DNA from: Sideroxydans lithotrophicus ES-1
GTDB lineage: Bacteria; Pseudomonadota; Gammaproteobacteria; Burkholderiales; Gallionellaceae
Assembly: GCF_000025705.1 (NCBI RefSeq)
Contig: NC_013959.1
Coordinates: forward strand, 2,116,001-2,180,000
DNA: 64,000 nt
Reading direction: 5' to 3'
This document shows positions 19,839-30,037 of the stretch, one piece after another (positions within the stretch are counted from its first letter, which is position 1; every line of letters begins with the position of its first letter). The position numbers and the translations under genes are program-made. A model generated the notes under the pieces. That model was not told the DNA's origin. It saw only the letters and a program-made list of their open reading frames with translations, and did no database searches.

Positions 19839-21365
19839 TCACATCGAGCTGACGGACATCGCCAGGTCGAGCTCCATCTGCTCATCGTCCACCTGCTTGT
19901 TCGCCTTGCCGCCGACCCGTGCCGCTTCGACGCGGTCCAGATATTCGTCGGTGATGTCGCCGGTGATGTATTCGCCATCGAAACAGGAGCAATCGAACTT
20001 GGCGATCCCGGGATTGCATTTCTGCACTGCAGCCTTCAGGTCTTCCAGATCCTGATAGATGATACGGTCGGCGCTGATCTCGCGGCATATCTCTTCGTCC
20101 GTGCGCCCGGTGGCGATGAGTTCCTTGCGGCTGGGCATGTCGATGCCGTACACATTGGGGAACTTGACGGGGGGTGCGGCGGAAGCGAAATAGACCTTGC
20201 GCGCACCAGCATCACGCGCCATCTGCACGATCTCGCGGCTGGTGGTGCCGCGCACGATGGAATCGTCCACCAGCAGCACGTTTTTGCCCTTGAATTCGAC
20301 GCTGATGGCATTGAGCTTCTGGCGCACCGATTTCTTGCGCATCGCCTGTCCCGGCATGATGAAGGTACGGCCGATGTAGCGGTTCTTCACAAAACCCTCG
20401 CGGAAGGGGATGCCCAGACGGTTGGCCAATTGCAGCGCGCTGGGGCGGCTGGAATCGGGGATGGGGATGACCACGTCGATGTCGTGATCCGGCCAAACGC
20501 GCATGAGCTTGTCTGCCAGGTACTCTCCCATGTTCAAGCGTGTCTCATACACGGATATCCCATCGATCACCGAATCGGGCCGTGCGAAATAGACATACTC
20601 GAAGATGCAGGGATTCAGCGCAGGATGCTCGGCGCATTGCTGATGGTGGAAATTGCCGTCGAGATCGATGAACACCGCTTCGCCGGGTTCGATGTCGCGC
20701 AGGTATTTGAAGCCCAGTGTATCCAGCGCCACACTTTCGGAGGCCACCAGGTATTCCACCCCCTTGTCAGTCTGGTTGCTGCCGACCACCAGCGGACGTA
20801 TGCCGTGCGTGTCGCGAAACGCCAGCAGGCCGTAACCAGAGATCATCGCCACCACGGCATAGGCGCCGCGGCAACGGCGATGCACCGCCGAGACGGCGGC
20901 AAAGATGCCTTTTTTGTCGAGACGGAAGTTCGTGGCATTGGCCTGCAACTCATGCGCCAGCACGTTGAGCAGCACTTCCGAATCGGAGTTGGTGTTCACA
21001 TGGCGCATGTCCTCGAGGAACAATTCCTTCTGCAGTTGCGCGGTGTTGGTGAGGTTGCCGTTGTGCCCCAGCACCAGGCCGAACGGCGAATTCACATAGA
21101 ACGGTTGCGCTTCGTTGTGATCGACGGCGGAACCAGCGGTCGGATAGCGCACATGGGCGATACCCGCATTGCCGGTCAGCGCACGCATGTTGCGGGTGCG
21201 GAACACGTCGTGCGCCAGGCCATTGCCCTTGTGCAAATGGAAGGTGTTGCGATCCAGCGTGGCGATACCCGCAGCATCCTGCCCGCGATGCTGCAATACT
21301 TGCAAGCCGTCATACAGCAACTGGTTGACGGGGCTTTGCGCAACGACACCTAGAATCCCACACAT
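19839..21365 (-). CDS. purF: Amidophosphoribosyltransferase
   Basis: A 508-residue enzyme (E. coli 505) for the first committed step of purine synthesis: PRPP plus glutamine to phosphoribosylamine. The start at 21365 gives MCGILGVV, so removal of Met exposes the catalytic Cys of the N-terminal glutamine amidotransferase domain. QHRGQDAAG follows. The C-terminal PRPP loop is [18 protein letters not shown]. It lies 34 bases after cvpA, an arrangement conserved in proteobacteria and part of the classic cvpA-purF operon. It is followed by a terminator. Confidence 0.97.
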   Translation of the reverse strand: MCGILGVVAQSPVNQLLYDGLQVLQHRGQDAAGIATLDRNTFHLHKGNGLAHDVFRTRNMRALTGNAGIAHVRYPTAGSAVDHNEAQPFYVNSPFGLVLGHNGNLTNTAQLQKELFLEDMRHVNTNSDSEVLLNVLAHELQANATNFRLDKKGIFAAVSAVHRRCRGAYAVVAMISGYGLLAFRDTHGIRPLVVGSNQTDKGVEYLVASESVALDTLGFKYLRDIEPGEAVFIDLDGNFHHQQCAEHPALNPCIFEYVYFARPDSVIDGISVYETRLNMGEYLADKLMRVWPDHDIDVVIPIPDSSRPSALQLANRLGIPFREGFVKNRYIGRTFIMPGQAMRKKSVRQKLNAISVEFKGKNVLLVDDSIVRGTTSREIVQMARDAGARKVYFASAAPPVKFPNVYGIDMPSRKELIATGRTDEEICREISADRIIYQDLEDLKAAVQKCNPGIAKFDCSCFDGEYITGDITDEYLDRVEAARVGGKANKQVDDEQMELDLAMSVSSM

Positions 21366-21399
21366 ATTCGCTATCTGCTTCTCAAGTAAGTTGATCTGA

Positions 21400-21879
21400 C
21401 TATTTCTTCGCCGTGTCTTCCGGCAGGTAATCCCTGGCATACAGCGCCGCCTGCTGCAACGGCTTGCTCGACAGTGCATTGCGCCAGAACGGCAACTGCG
21501 GCAAGTCGGTCAGGCCACCAAGCCATACCAGCGCGATCACCACCAAGCCGCCGCGCAACATGCCGAAGATGGCGCCAAACTTCCCGTCCATCCCGCTCAA
21601 ACCGGCGAATTTCGCCAACCGTGCCAGGAACCATGCAAACAGCGCCCCCACGATCAGCGTCACGATGAACAGGGCTGCAAACGCCGCCGCCGAACGGATG
21701 TTTTCCGCGCCCACCGCCAAAGGAACATAAGGCGTTACCTGCGCAGAATAGGTGCGCGCCACTATATATGCCGCCAACCAGCCGATCAGCGAGAACAGCT
21801 CGTACATGAATCCGCGCCACCAACCCACCAGCGCCGACAGCACCATGATCGCAATGACCGCAAAATCGAACGACGTCAC
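21400..21879 (-). CDS. cvpA: CvpA family membrane protein
   Basis: A 159-residue inner-membrane protein with about four hydrophobic helices. The N-terminal [21 protein letters not shown] and the central [15 protein letters not shown] loop match the colicin V production protein family. The biochemical role is unsettled; mutants in other bacteria affect colicin V export and envelope stress. It starts with GTG, with AAGG about 7 bases upstream. It is followed by purF. Confidence 0.92.
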   Translation of the reverse strand: MTSFDFAVIAIMVLSALVGWWRGFMYELFSLIGWLAAYIVARTYSAQVTPYVPLAVGAENIRSAAAFAALFIVTLIVGALFAWFLARLAKFAGLSGMDGKFGAIFGMLRGGLVVIALVWLGGLTDLPQLPFWRNALSSKPLQQAALYARDYLPEDTAKK

Positions 21880-21888
21880 TCGCGAACC

Positions 21889-22548
21889 TTATTCCAGACT
21901 GACCACGTTGGACTGAGTCCCCTGTGCTTCCAGCCTGCTTTGCACCTTCTCTGCTGCTTCGCGCGTAGGATAACTGCCAACGCGCACTCTTACGACATTG
22001 CCGGCCTTCTCGGTATAAGCGTGAAACCCCTTTTTGCTCAACTTCGCTTGCAGACTTTTGGCGGTATCTGCGTTGGCAAAGGCACCTACCTGCACCCCCC
22101 AGCCCGTTTTCGGCACCGGCTGTGACTTGGCTACCGGCTTGCTCACGGCTTTGGGCTTGGGAGCAGGCTTTGGCTCTGGCTTGGCTTTTACTTCCGGCTT
22201 GTGTTTGGTCGCTGGCTGCAAGGCGGCGGGTTTTTCTGCAGGCGCAGGAGTAAGCACTGTCACTGGCGCCTCGGTCACAGCCGACGCGCTCGCCACTGAA
22301 GAAGCAGGCACGACAGCAGAAGCCATCTTGTCCAGCTCGGGCAAGTCGATCTTGGGCTGGAACTCGCCTGCGTTGTCCTTGTTGGGTATCCGCAGTTCGA
22401 TGTCATTTCCCTTGGTTGCTGGCGGTTCGCTGTCGAAAACCACCGGCAGCAGAATGACCACCAGCAATACCAGCGCAACAGCGCCAATCAAGCGGCGCCG
22501 GGTCTGCCGCTTCAAGTTGAATTCTTCATCTGTCGTCTGTTTTGCCAT
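21889..22548 (-). CDS. SPOR-domain cell-division protein (DedD-like)
   Basis: A 219-residue single-pass membrane protein. A short cytoplasmic end (EEFNLKRQTRRR) precedes a TM helix at about residues 20-38, then a long Ala/Pro/Lys-rich periplasmic linker and a C-terminal SPOR domain (WGVQVGAFANADTAKSLQAKL to the end). SPOR domains bind denuded glycan at the division septum. The position next to cvpA and folC matches dedD in many proteobacteria, so I regard it as the DedD counterpart. It ends 10 bases before cvpA. Confidence 0.88.
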   Translation of the reverse strand: MAKQTTDEEFNLKRQTRRRLIGAVALVLLVVILLPVVFDSEPPATKGNDIELRIPNKDNAGEFQPKIDLPELDKMASAVVPASSVASASAVTEAPVTVLTPAPAEKPAALQPATKHKPEVKAKPEPKPAPKPKAVSKPVAKSQPVPKTGWGVQVGAFANADTAKSLQAKLSKKGFHAYTEKAGNVVRVRVGSYPTREAAEKVQSRLEAQGTQSNVVSLE

Positions 22549-22566
22549 TGCGTCGCACCAGTAAGT

Positions 22567-23937
22567 TCAGCCGTAGCGCAAGCCGCGCACCCGCATCACT
22601 TCCGCCACTGTATAGAATGATCCGAAGGCCGCGATTCTATCATTTTCGCCCGCCCGATTGCTGGCCTCATGCATCGCATCGGCGATGGATGCACAGGGTT
22701 GGATCTCGCCGCGAACCTGTACATCCTGAAGTACCTGGACCAGCTCTGCCGCTGTTGCCCCGCGCGGAGCAGTTATGCCCGCAACCAGCCAGACGTCGAT
22801 CTGCCCGTCGAGCGCCTCCACCACCCCGGTCATATCCTTGTCCTTGAGCATGGCAAACACTGCGAAGGTTTTGGCGGGTGGCAGCGCCGCCAGATTCTGC
22901 GCCAGCGACCGCGCCGCATGCGGGTTGTGCGCCACGTCCAGAATCAACTGCGGCAACCCCGGCACGAACTGAAACCGCCCCGCAAGCTGCACCTCCACCA
23001 AACCGCGCCGCACAGCTTCCATGCTCACCGGCAGCTTATCCTTCAGCGCATCCAGCACCGCCAACACCGCGCTGGCGTTGTGCAACTGGAATGCGCCGCG
23101 CAAGGCGGGGAACGGCAATGAACTGCGAGTCCCCACTTTGCTGTAGAAATTCCATTGCCCCATCGGCTTCTGTTCCCTCTCCCGCGAGCGGGAGAGGGCT
23201 AGGGAGAGTGGCTGTCCGACGTTGATAACGTGAGCTTCGCCACCACCCTCTCCCCCGCCTGCGGGGGAGGGGAGTTGAAAGCCGAACTCGCTACCGATAC
23301 ACCACAACTCCGCCGCAACCGCTTGTGCGTGCTGGCGCAACGCCTGCGGCACATCGCCATCCGCACAGATCGCCACCCGCCCCTGGCGGAATATCCCTGC
23401 CTTCTCAAACGCGATCTTTTCGCGCGTATCGCCCAGGTAATCGACATGGTCGATATCCACGCTGGCCACCACAGCCACATCTGCATCGAACACGTTCACT
23501 GCATCCAGCCTGCCACCCAGGCCGACCTCGAGGACGGCGACATCGACCTGGTGAGAAATGAAGCACTGCATGGCAGCCAGCGTGCCGAATTCGAAATAGG
23601 TCAACGAAATATCGCCGCGCGCCTGCTCGATCTCGGCGAACGAGGCACACAACTCGGCATCGCTGGCCTGCTGCTTGGCGATGCGCACGCGTTCGTTGTA
23701 TTCCAGCAGGTGCGGCGAGGTGTAGCAGCCGACCTTGTATCCGGCAGCATGCAGGATGGATTCCAGCATCGCACATACCGAGCCTTTGCCGTTGGTGCCG
23801 CCAACGATGATGACGGGAAATGCCGGCTGCAGGTTCAGTTTCCGTCTGACCTGCTCCACGCGCTCTAGGCCAAGCGCGATGGTCTTGGGATGCAGGGATT
23901 CGAGGTAGGACAGCCAGTCGGCCAGGGTGCTTGGCAT
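22567..23937 (-). CDS. folC: Dihydrofolate/folylpolyglutamate synthase with in-frame repeat insertion
   Basis: A 456-residue Mur-ligase-family enzyme that joins glutamate to dihydropteroate and to folates. The P-loop is GGTNGKGSVCAMLES, followed by HLLEYNERV and YFEFGTLAAM, and the ligand loop ILDVAHNPHAA near the C-terminal domain. Residues about 222-256 do not look like FolC: they are low-complexity (PSPAGGGEGGGEA, then LSLALSRSRERE) and are encoded by two strong palindromes, i.e. a mobile-type repeat that inserted without breaking the frame. The start at 23937 gives the usual N-terminus MPSTLADWL. It lies 16 bases from the DUF3147 gene. Confidence 0.93.
   Translation of the reverse strand: MPSTLADWLSYLESLHPKTIALGLERVEQVRRKLNLQPAFPVIIVGGTNGKGSVCAMLESILHAAGYKVGCYTSPHLLEYNERVRIAKQQASDAELCASFAEIEQARGDISLTYFEFGTLAAMQCFISHQVDVAVLEVGLGGRLDAVNVFDADVAVVASVDIDHVDYLGDTREKIAFEKAGIFRQGRVAICADGDVPQALRQHAQAVAAELWCIGSEFGFQLPSPAGGGEGGGEAHVINVGQPLSLALSRSREREQKPMGQWNFYSKVGTRSSLPFPALRGAFQLHNASAVLAVLDALKDKLPVSMEAVRRGLVEVQLAGRFQFVPGLPQLILDVAHNPHAARSLAQNLAALPPAKTFAVFAMLKDKDMTGVVEALDGQIDVWLVAGITAPRGATAAELVQVLQDVQVRGEIQPCASIADAMHEASNRAGENDRIAAFGSFYTVAEVMRVRGLRYG
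23171..23275 (-). repeat. REP-like double palindrome inside folC
   Basis: Two GC-rich hairpins lie about 50 bases apart. The first pairs CCCTCTCCCGC (23175-23185) with GCGGGAGAGGG (23188-23198), an 11-bp perfect stem. The second pairs CCTCTCCCCCGC (23247-23258) with GCGGGGGAGGGG (23261-23272). The pair is like the dispersed palindromic repeats found between genes in many proteobacteria. It lies within a coding frame here, which is unusual. Its copy number in the genome cannot be judged from this window. Confidence 0.75.
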
Positions 23938-23953
23938 TTCGATGTCGAGAGGA

Positions 23954-24304
23954 TTACAACTGCACCCCGAGCTTGCGCAACACGGGCAGCAGCGCGAGGT
24001 AGCAGGCGACGGTTGCCGCAAGCGAGAGCGCCAGGCTCAGCCAGAAGCCCAGCCCCTGCCTGAGCAGCAACGGCAGCAGCACGAACAGGATCAGGGACGG
24101 GATGACCAGCCAGAAGATCTGGCCGGAGAGTTCGGCGATGCGGGCAGGCTCGCCGCCTTCGATATGCATCCAGATGAACGCCAGCACCGAGGTCAGCGGG
24201 ATCGCCGCCAGCAGTGCAGCAATGCCGATGTTGCGTTTCGCGATCTCCGCGATCGCCACAATGACGACTGCGGACACCGCGACCTTGAGCGCGTAGTACA
24301 GCAT
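23954..24304 (-). CDS. DUF3147 family inner-membrane protein
   Basis: A 116-residue protein with four predicted transmembrane helices and short loops (ALKVAVSAVVIVAIAEIAKR at the N-terminus, then ALLAAIPLTSVLAFIWMH). This matches the DUF3147 family, whose function is unknown. It lies 4 bases after accD and 16 before folC, so it is co-transcribed with them. Its presence between accD and folC has no functional explanation that I can offer. Confidence 0.8.
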   Translation of the reverse strand: MLYYALKVAVSAVVIVAIAEIAKRNIGIAALLAAIPLTSVLAFIWMHIEGGEPARIAELSGQIFWLVIPSLILFVLLPLLLRQGLGFWLSLALSLAATVACYLALLPVLRKLGVQL

Positions 24305-24308
24305 CGCG

Positions 24309-25193
24309 TCAGGCCGCTTCGATCTCCGCCACGGCTGACTGTTTGGTCAGCAGGGTGATCAGAGTTGCGAGTTGCTTACGCATCTCGCGCCGATCGACGA
24401 TCATGTCGATAGCACCGTGTTCCAGCAGGAACTCGGCACGCTGAAAACCTTCCGGCAGCGTTTCGCGCACGGTCTGCTGGATCACGCGCGCACCGGCAAA
24501 ACCGATCAATGCCCCCGGTTCGGCGATGACCACGTCACCGAGAAAGGCAAAACTTGCCGAGACGCCGCCCATGGTCGGATCGGTCAGCACCGAGATGAAC
24601 GGCAGCCTGGCTTCGGAAAGCTGGGTGAGCGCGGCGCTGGTCTTGGCCATCTGCATCAGCGACAGCAGGCCTTCCTGCATGCGCGCACCGCCGCTGGCAG
24701 AAAAACAGATGTAAGGGCATTGCTGTTCCAGCGCCACCTGCACGCCGCGCACAAAACGCTCACCCACGACAGAGCCCATGGAGCCGCCCATGAAGTCGAA
24801 CTCGAATGCAGCCGCAACGACCGGCAATGCATGGATGCTGCCCTGCAGCACGATCAGGGCATCGTCCTCGCCGGTCTTCTTCTTCGCATCGACCAGACGG
24901 TCGCTGTATTTCTTCTGATCCTTGAATTTCAGCGTATCGACCGACAGCACTTCGGAGCCGATCTCGAAACGACCTTCGGTGTCCAGCAACCAATCGAGAC
25001 GGGTGCGGGCGCTGATGCGGTGATGGTGGTTGCACTTGGGACAGACGCTATGGTTCTTTTCCAGATCGGCGTGATACAGCACCGCCTGGCACGATGGACA
25101 TTTGTGCCACAAGCCGTCCGGCACACTCTTTTTGGCCTCGGCCTCGCCCCTGCGTTTAATCTTGGGCGGTAACAGTTTTTGGAACCAGCTCAT
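24309..25193 (-). CDS. accD: Acetyl-CoA carboxylase carboxyltransferase subunit beta
   Basis: A 294-residue subunit that, with AccA, transfers the carboxyl group from biotin to acetyl-CoA to form malonyl-CoA. The four-cysteine zinc ribbon is C32, C35, C51 and C54. The crotonase-like part carries [17 protein letters not shown] and [19 protein letters not shown] lies before the ATG at 25193. It is in the trpA-accD-folC order common to proteobacteria. Confidence 0.97.
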   Translation of the reverse strand: MSWFQKLLPPKIKRRGEAEAKKSVPDGLWHKCPSCQAVLYHADLEKNHSVCPKCNHHHRISARTRLDWLLDTEGRFEIGSEVLSVDTLKFKDQKKYSDRLVDAKKKTGEDDALIVLQGSIHALPVVAAAFEFDFMGGSMGSVVGERFVRGVQVALEQQCPYICFSASGGARMQEGLLSLMQMAKTSAALTQLSEARLPFISVLTDPTMGGVSASFAFLGDVVIAEPGALIGFAGARVIQQTVRETLPEGFQRAEFLLEHGAIDMIVDRREMRKQLATLITLLTKQSAVAEIEAA

Positions 25194-25206
25194 GGTGCTC
25201 TCCTCT

Positions 25207-26004
25207 TTATTGATCGATCGCCTGACGCAATTCTTTCACCAATTTACCCACGTTGGCGACTACATTTTGTTCGGTCGAATCCTCGACTTCCTGCACGATG
25301 CGGCTGCCCACCACCACGCCGTCGCATAACCCCGCGACAGCCCTGGCAGTCGCTGCATCGCGGATACCGAAACCGACGCCGATGGGCAGCTTGATGTGCT
25401 TGCGCAGCTGCGGCAGTTTCTGCTCGATGGCCGCCAGGTCGAGATTGCCCGCACCGGTGACGCCCTTGAGCGAGACGTAATACACATAACCGCGCGCCAG
25501 CTTGGCGACTTGGGCTATGCGCGCTTCGTTGGTGGTCGGCGCCAGCAGGAAGATGGGGGCGATGTTGTGGCGCTGCAGATGCTCGAACGCCTCGTGGCTC
25601 TCTTCCGGGGGGAAATCCACCGTCAGTACACCGTCCACGCCGACTTCGGCGCAACGTTGCGCGAATGTTTCCCAGCCCATGGCCTCGATCGGGTTACCAT
25701 AGCCCATCAGCACCACCGGCGTGGTCGTGTCCTGTTTGCGGAACTCCGCCACCATGCCCAGCACGCCGCGCAGCGACATGCCGTTCCTGAGCGCACGCTC
25801 GGAAGCGCGCTGAATGGTCGGGCCGTCCGCCATCGGATCGGAGAATGGCACACCGAGTTCCAACACATCTGCACCGGCAGCCACCAAGCCGTGCATCAGC
25901 GGCACAGTGAGCTGCTGCGACGGGTCGCCGGCCGTGATGAACGGGATCAGCGCCTTGCGCTGTTGCTGCTTCAGCTTGTCAAAGGTCGCTTGGATGCGGC
26001 TCAT
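25207..26004 (-). CDS. trpA: Tryptophan synthase alpha chain
   Basis: A 265-residue TIM-barrel subunit that cleaves indole-3-glycerol phosphate to indole. Catalytic E49 ([10 protein letters not shown]) and D60 (DPMADGP) are present, with the phosphate loop region [14 protein letters not shown] near the C-terminal third. The ATG overlaps the trpB stop (ATGA at 26001-26004), so equimolar translation with TrpB is ensured. accD follows after 13 bases. Confidence 0.97.
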   Translation of the reverse strand: MSRIQATFDKLKQQQRKALIPFITAGDPSQQLTVPLMHGLVAAGADVLELGVPFSDPMADGPTIQRASERALRNGMSLRGVLGMVAEFRKQDTTTPVVLMGYGNPIEAMGWETFAQRCAEVGVDGVLTVDFPPEESHEAFEHLQRHNIAPIFLLAPTTNEARIAQVAKLARGYVYYVSLKGVTGAGNLDLAAIEQKLPQLRKHIKLPIGVGFGIRDAATARAVAGLCDGVVVGSRIVQEVEDSTEQNVVANVGKLVKELRQAIDQ

Positions 26005-27200
26005 AGCGTGATCCCCTTCAGCTTGGCGACGGTGTTCATGTCCTTGTCGCCGCGACCGGACAGGTTCACCAGCAGCACCTTGTCGTTACCCATGGTTGGC
26101 GCGATCTTCATCGCGTGCGCCAGTGCATGGCTCGATTCCAGCGCGGGAATGATGCCTTCCAAACGGCACAGCGCATCGAAGGCAGCGATGGCTTCATCGT
26201 CGTTGATGGCGACATATTGCGCACGGCCGATGTCCTTCAACAGGCAATGCTCAGGACCTACGCCCGGATAGTCCAGTCCGGCGGAAATGGAGTGCGTCTC
26301 GATGATCTGTCCGTTCTCGTCCTGCATCAGGTAGACCTTGTTGCCGTGCAGCACGCCAACCTTGGCATTGCCGGTGAGCGGCGCGGCATGCTGCCCGCTG
26401 GCGATGCCGTGACCACCTGCTTCCACGCCGATGATCTGCACGTTCGGCACTTCGATATAGGGATAGAACATGCCGATGGCATTGGAACCGCCGCCGACGC
26501 AGGCGATCACCGTATCGGGCTGGCGCCCGATCATCTCCGGCATCTGCACCTTGGCTTCGTTGCCGATCACGCACTGGAAATCACGCACCATCATCGGATA
26601 TGGGTGCGGCCCCGCCGCGGTGCCGAAGATGTAGAACGTGCTTTCGACATTGGTGACCCAATCGCGGATCGCTTCGTTGCAGGCGTCCTTGAGCGTTCTG
26701 GAACCGCTTTCCACCGGCACCACTTTCGCACCCAGCAGCTTCATGCGGAACACATTGGGCGCCTGGCGCTGAATGTCTTCCGCGCCCATATAGACGATGC
26801 ATTCCATGCCAAAGCGTGCGGCCACCGTCGCCGTCGCCACGCCATGCATGCCGGCGCCGGTCTCGGCGATGACGCGTTTCTTGCCCATGCGCTTGGCCAG
26901 CAGGGCCTGACCGATGGCGTTGTTGATCTTGTGCGCGCCGGTATGGTTGAGGTCTTCGCGCTTGAGGTAGATCTGCGCACCGCCCAGGCTGTCCGACAGG
27001 CGCTTGGCGTGATAGATCGGGCTGGGGCGGCCGACGTAGTGCTTCAGCTCATAAGCGAATTCAGCCTTGAATTCCGGATCGTCGCGAAAGCGCAGGTACT
27101 GCTGGCGCAACTCCTCCACCGCCGGAATGAGCGTCTCGGCCATGTAGATGCCGCCGAACTGGCCGAAATGGCCGGATGAATCAGGAAAGTTGTAAGTCAA
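26001..27200 (-). CDS. trpB: Tryptophan synthase beta chain (TTG start)
   Basis: A 399-residue PLP enzyme (E. coli 397) that condenses indole with serine. The PLP lysine is K91 in HTGAHKINN, and the glycine loop [11 protein letters not shown] and the [14 protein letters not shown]-terminus are typical. I chose the TTG at 27200: it begins the conserved [12 protein letters not shown] segment and GAGG lies 9 bases upstream. The gene therefore overlaps the last 20 bases of trpF. An upstream in-frame codon at 27281 would add a segment wholly antiparallel to the family. Confidence 0.95.
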   Translation of the reverse strand: MTYNFPDSSGHFGQFGGIYMAETLIPAVEELRQQYLRFRDDPEFKAEFAYELKHYVGRPSPIYHAKRLSDSLGGAQIYLKREDLNHTGAHKINNAIGQALLAKRMGKKRVIAETGAGMHGVATATVAARFGMECIVYMGAEDIQRQAPNVFRMKLLGAKVVPVESGSRTLKDACNEAIRDWVTNVESTFYIFGTAAGPHPYPMMVRDFQCVIGNEAKVQMPEMIGRQPDTVIACVGGGSNAIGMFYPYIEVPNVQIIGVEAGGHGIASGQHAAPLTGNAKVGVLHGNKVYLMQDENGQIIETHSISAGLDYPGVGPEHCLLKDIGRAQYVAINDDEAIAAFDALCRLEGIIPALESSHALAHAMKIAPTMGNDKVLLVNLSGRGDKDMNTVAKLKGITL

Positions 27201-27810
27201 TCTGCTTAACCTCGTTGATGAACGCGGCGACTTTCGCCGCGTCCTTGATCCCCTTTGCCGCCTCCACGCCACTGGACACATCCACCGCGTAAGGCCGGAT
27301 TTTTCTTATCGCTTCAGCCACATTGCCCGCATGCAAACCGCCGGACAGGATCAGCGGCAGCGAAAGTTCGCGCGGGATCAGCGACCAGTCGAACGACTCC
27401 CCGGTGCCGCCTTGCGTGCCTTCGACAAAGGCATCCAGCAACAAGCCTTGGGCAGCACTGTAAGAAGCCGCGCATTGTACCAAATCCACCCCCGGCTTGA
27501 CCCGGATTGCCTTCAAGTAAGGCCTGCCGAACTGCCGGCAGAACTCCGGTGTTTCCTCACCATGGAACTGCAACACATCCAGCGGCACCTGCGCCAGCAC
27601 ATCGCGCACATATTCGTCGGAAGAGTTCACAAACAAACCCACCAGCGTGACGAACGGTGGCACGGCACGTGCCAGCTTCGCGGCCTGTTGCGGCGTGACG
27701 TAACGCGGGCTCTTATCATAGAACACGAATCCGATCGCATCAGCACCGCTGCGCGCGACCGCCAACGCATCTTCTGCGCGGGTGATGCCGCAAATCTTGA
27801 TCCTGGTCAT
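27181..27810 (-). CDS. trpF: Phosphoribosylanthranilate isomerase
   Basis: A 209-residue TIM-barrel isomerase of tryptophan synthesis. The active-site cysteine is C7 in KICGIT, and [17 protein letters not shown] plus [13 protein letters not shown] are family blocks. It is the first gene of the trpFBA-accD-folC run; trpE, trpG, trpD and trpC are not in the window. Upstream, 27811-28019 holds the divergent start region of trpF and the antiporter; no strong promoter or leader peptide was recognised. Confidence 0.96.
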   Translation of the reverse strand: MTRIKICGITRAEDALAVARSGADAIGFVFYDKSPRYVTPQQAAKLARAVPPFVTLVGLFVNSSDEYVRDVLAQVPLDVLQFHGEETPEFCRQFGRPYLKAIRVKPGVDLVQCAASYSAAQGLLLDAFVEGTQGGTGESFDWSLIPRELSLPLILSGGLHAGNVAEAIRKIRPYAVDVSSGVEAAKGIKDAAKVAAFINEVKQIDLQLS

Positions 27811-28019
27811 ATTGTCAGGGGGTTAGCTCAATTACCGAGGCGGCATTGTAAAGCATTCCGGCAAGATGCCGGATTCCACATGCTCTGGCTTGCTCTTTTG
27901 ATACCAGGGAAACTCGAACAGATATTGACTCCCACCCATTGGCGGGATACGTTTCTGACAAGGTAAGCAATCAATATAGCCAGCATCTCCCATGGAGCAA
28001 ACAGCTACCAATAATACAG

Positions 28020-29234
28020 ATGAACTCCCAAACATTTCTGCTCCAGCTTCTCGGCATCCTGATCGCCTCCCGCATCTTTGCAGAGCTGGCGGTGCGCCTG
28101 AAATCTCCTTCGGTTATCGGCGAGTTGCTTGCCGGAGTGGCACTGGGGCCGAGCCTGCTTGGATGGATCGAGCCGACGCAGACGTTCCGCCTGCTGGCCG
28201 AAATCGGCATCATCTTGCTGCTGTTCGATGTCGGGCTGGAAACCGACATCATGCAACTGGTACGCGCCGGCAGCAGGTCCGTGGTGGTAGCCATCACCGG
28301 CTTCATCCTGCCTTTCGTCCTTGGATTCGCGCTATGTTTCTGGGGATTCGGTCTGGCCATGATCGTCTCCCTCTTTGTTGCCGGCACCATTACTGCCACC
28401 AGCATCGGCATCACTCTGCGCGTGCTGGCCGACCTGGATCGCCAGCACAGTCATGAAGCCCAAGTCATCCTGGGCGCAGCGGTCATAGATGACATATTGG
28501 GTATTCTATTGCTTGCATTGCTCTATGAATTCTCCGTCAGCGGGAACGTCGACTTTACCGAAAGCGGCAAGGTCCTGCTGTTCGTTCTGGCGTTTTTCCT
28601 GATCGCTCCGGCTGCAGCCAAGCTGATGTCGGTGCTCATCCAGCATTTCGACCAGGCCAGCGCCCTCCCCGGTCTCATTCCAATCTCCATTGTGTCGCTG
28701 GTGTTGTTCTTTGCCTGGTTTGCCCATGCCATCGGCGCACCGGAGTTACTGGGCGGATTCGCTGCCGGGCTGGCCTTGTCGCGCAGGTTCTTTCTTCCAT
28801 TCGGCCTTGCACTACACAGCAACCCCAGCTTCAACGAACAAGTGGAAAAACAGATGTTGCCGATCATCAACTTGTTCACCCCGATCTTTTTCGTGGTGGT
28901 CGGGCTCTCCCTCAATCTTCAGCAAGTCAACTGGAATTCTGTTTTCGTATACGCCTTTTCGGCCAGCTTGCTGCTGGTGGCCATAGCGGGAAAACTCGTT
29001 GGCGCACTGTTACTGCGCGAGCCCATGCATGTGCGCTGGGCCATCGGCATATCGATGGTCCCGCGTGGAGAAGTCGGCTTGATTTTTGCCGAGCTGGGCC
29101 GAGCCAATGGCATCCTGGTCGATGATGTATATGCCGCGACGATCATCGTGATCGCTTTGACTACGCTGCTGCCGCCATTCGTACTCAAAGCGTTTTATAA
29201 CCGGCATGGCGATCGCTTCAAAGCAACCAGCTAA
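28020..29234 (+). CDS. CPA2-family cation:proton antiporter (KefB-like transporter domain)
   Basis: A 404-residue inner-membrane protein with about 12 helices. It has the CPA2 hallmarks: LLLFDVGLETD, the ion-binding VIDDILGI pair of Asp and MVPRGEVGLIF. It resembles KefB/KefC and Na+/H+ antiporters but stops after the membrane domain: the TrkA-N regulatory domain is missing. The exchanged ion is unknown. The ATG at 28020 has no clear ribosome site. It is the only plus-strand gene between trpF and truA and breaks an otherwise minus-strand biosynthetic cluster. Confidence 0.88.
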   Translation: MNSQTFLLQLLGILIASRIFAELAVRLKSPSVIGELLAGVALGPSLLGWIEPTQTFRLLAEIGIILLLFDVGLETDIMQLVRAGSRSVVVAITGFILPFVLGFALCFWGFGLAMIVSLFVAGTITATSIGITLRVLADLDRQHSHEAQVILGAAVIDDILGILLLALLYEFSVSGNVDFTESGKVLLFVLAFFLIAPAAAKLMSVLIQHFDQASALPGLIPISIVSLVLFFAWFAHAIGAPELLGGFAAGLALSRRFFLPFGLALHSNPSFNEQVEKQMLPIINLFTPIFFVVVGLSLNLQQVNWNSVFVYAFSASLLLVAIAGKLVGALLLREPMHVRWAIGISMVPRGEVGLIFAELGRANGILVDDVYAATIIVIALTTLLPPFVLKAFYNRHGDRFKATS

Positions 29235-29272
29235 CCGGCAAGCATCCGCTTACCCGCAAACGCCAGCACGGA

Positions 29273-30037
29273 TCAACCACGTCCTTGCGGCAAACCCCAT
29301 TTTGCATCGTAAGTGATATGGCACAAATACAAACCATCCGGCGCAAAGGTCGGTGCTGCCAGTTTGCGCTCGCGCCCCTGTAGCAGTTCATGCATCCACT
29401 GCGGCGGGTACTTTCCCTTGCCAACGTACAACAGACAACCGACGATATTGCGCACCATGTGGTGGAGGAAGGCGTTTGCCGTCAGGTTGAAAATGATGAT
29501 ATCGCCCTGTTGCACGATGTCGAGTTGCGCCAGTGTCTTCACCGGGGTCTTGGCCTGACACTGTGAGGAACGGAAGGCGCTGAAGTCGTGTTCACCCAGC
29601 AGGTTTTGCGCTGCCATCCGCATCGCCTCCACGTCCAGCGGCAAGTGGAACCAGCCCACCTTGCCGTGATGGACCGCGCTCCGCGAAGGCCGGTTGATGA
29701 GCACATACTGATAGCTGCGTGCCTGTGCCGAGAAACGCGCATGGAACTCATCGGCAACGGGATGCGCCCACAGCACGGCAACATCTTTCGGCAACAAGGC
29801 ATTCGTGCCCCGCACCCACGAGGCGAGCGGCCTGACGATGCCGGTATCGAAATGCACAACCTGTTCCAGTGCATGAACGCCAGTATCGGTCCTTCCTGCG
29901 GCAATGATGGAGATATTTTCGCCTGCGATCCTGCTCAACGCCGCTTGCAATGTGTCCTGAATATTGGGCACGTCCGGCTGGCTTTGCCAGCCGTTGTAGC
30001 CGCTGCCGTCGTATTCGATGCCAAGCGCTATCCTCAT
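29273..30037 (-). CDS. truA: tRNA pseudouridine(38-40) synthase
   Basis: A 254-residue enzyme that isomerises uridines 38-40 in tRNA anticodon stems. Catalytic D51 is in AAGRTDTGVHA, followed by QVVHFDT; RSYQYVLINRPSRSA and FLHHMVRNIVG are other TruA blocks. The ATG at 30037 overlaps the stop of the preceding membrane-protein gene (ATGA). The truA-fimV-asd neighbourhood is typical of beta- and gammaproteobacteria. Confidence 0.95.
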   Translation of the reverse strand: MRIALGIEYDGSGYNGWQSQPDVPNIQDTLQAALSRIAGENISIIAAGRTDTGVHALEQVVHFDTGIVRPLASWVRGTNALLPKDVAVLWAHPVADEFHARFSAQARSYQYVLINRPSRSAVHHGKVGWFHLPLDVEAMRMAAQNLLGEHDFSAFRSSQCQAKTPVKTLAQLDIVQQGDIIIFNLTANAFLHHMVRNIVGCLLYVGKGKYPPQWMHELLQGRERKLAAPTFAPDGLYLCHITYDAKWGLPQGRG

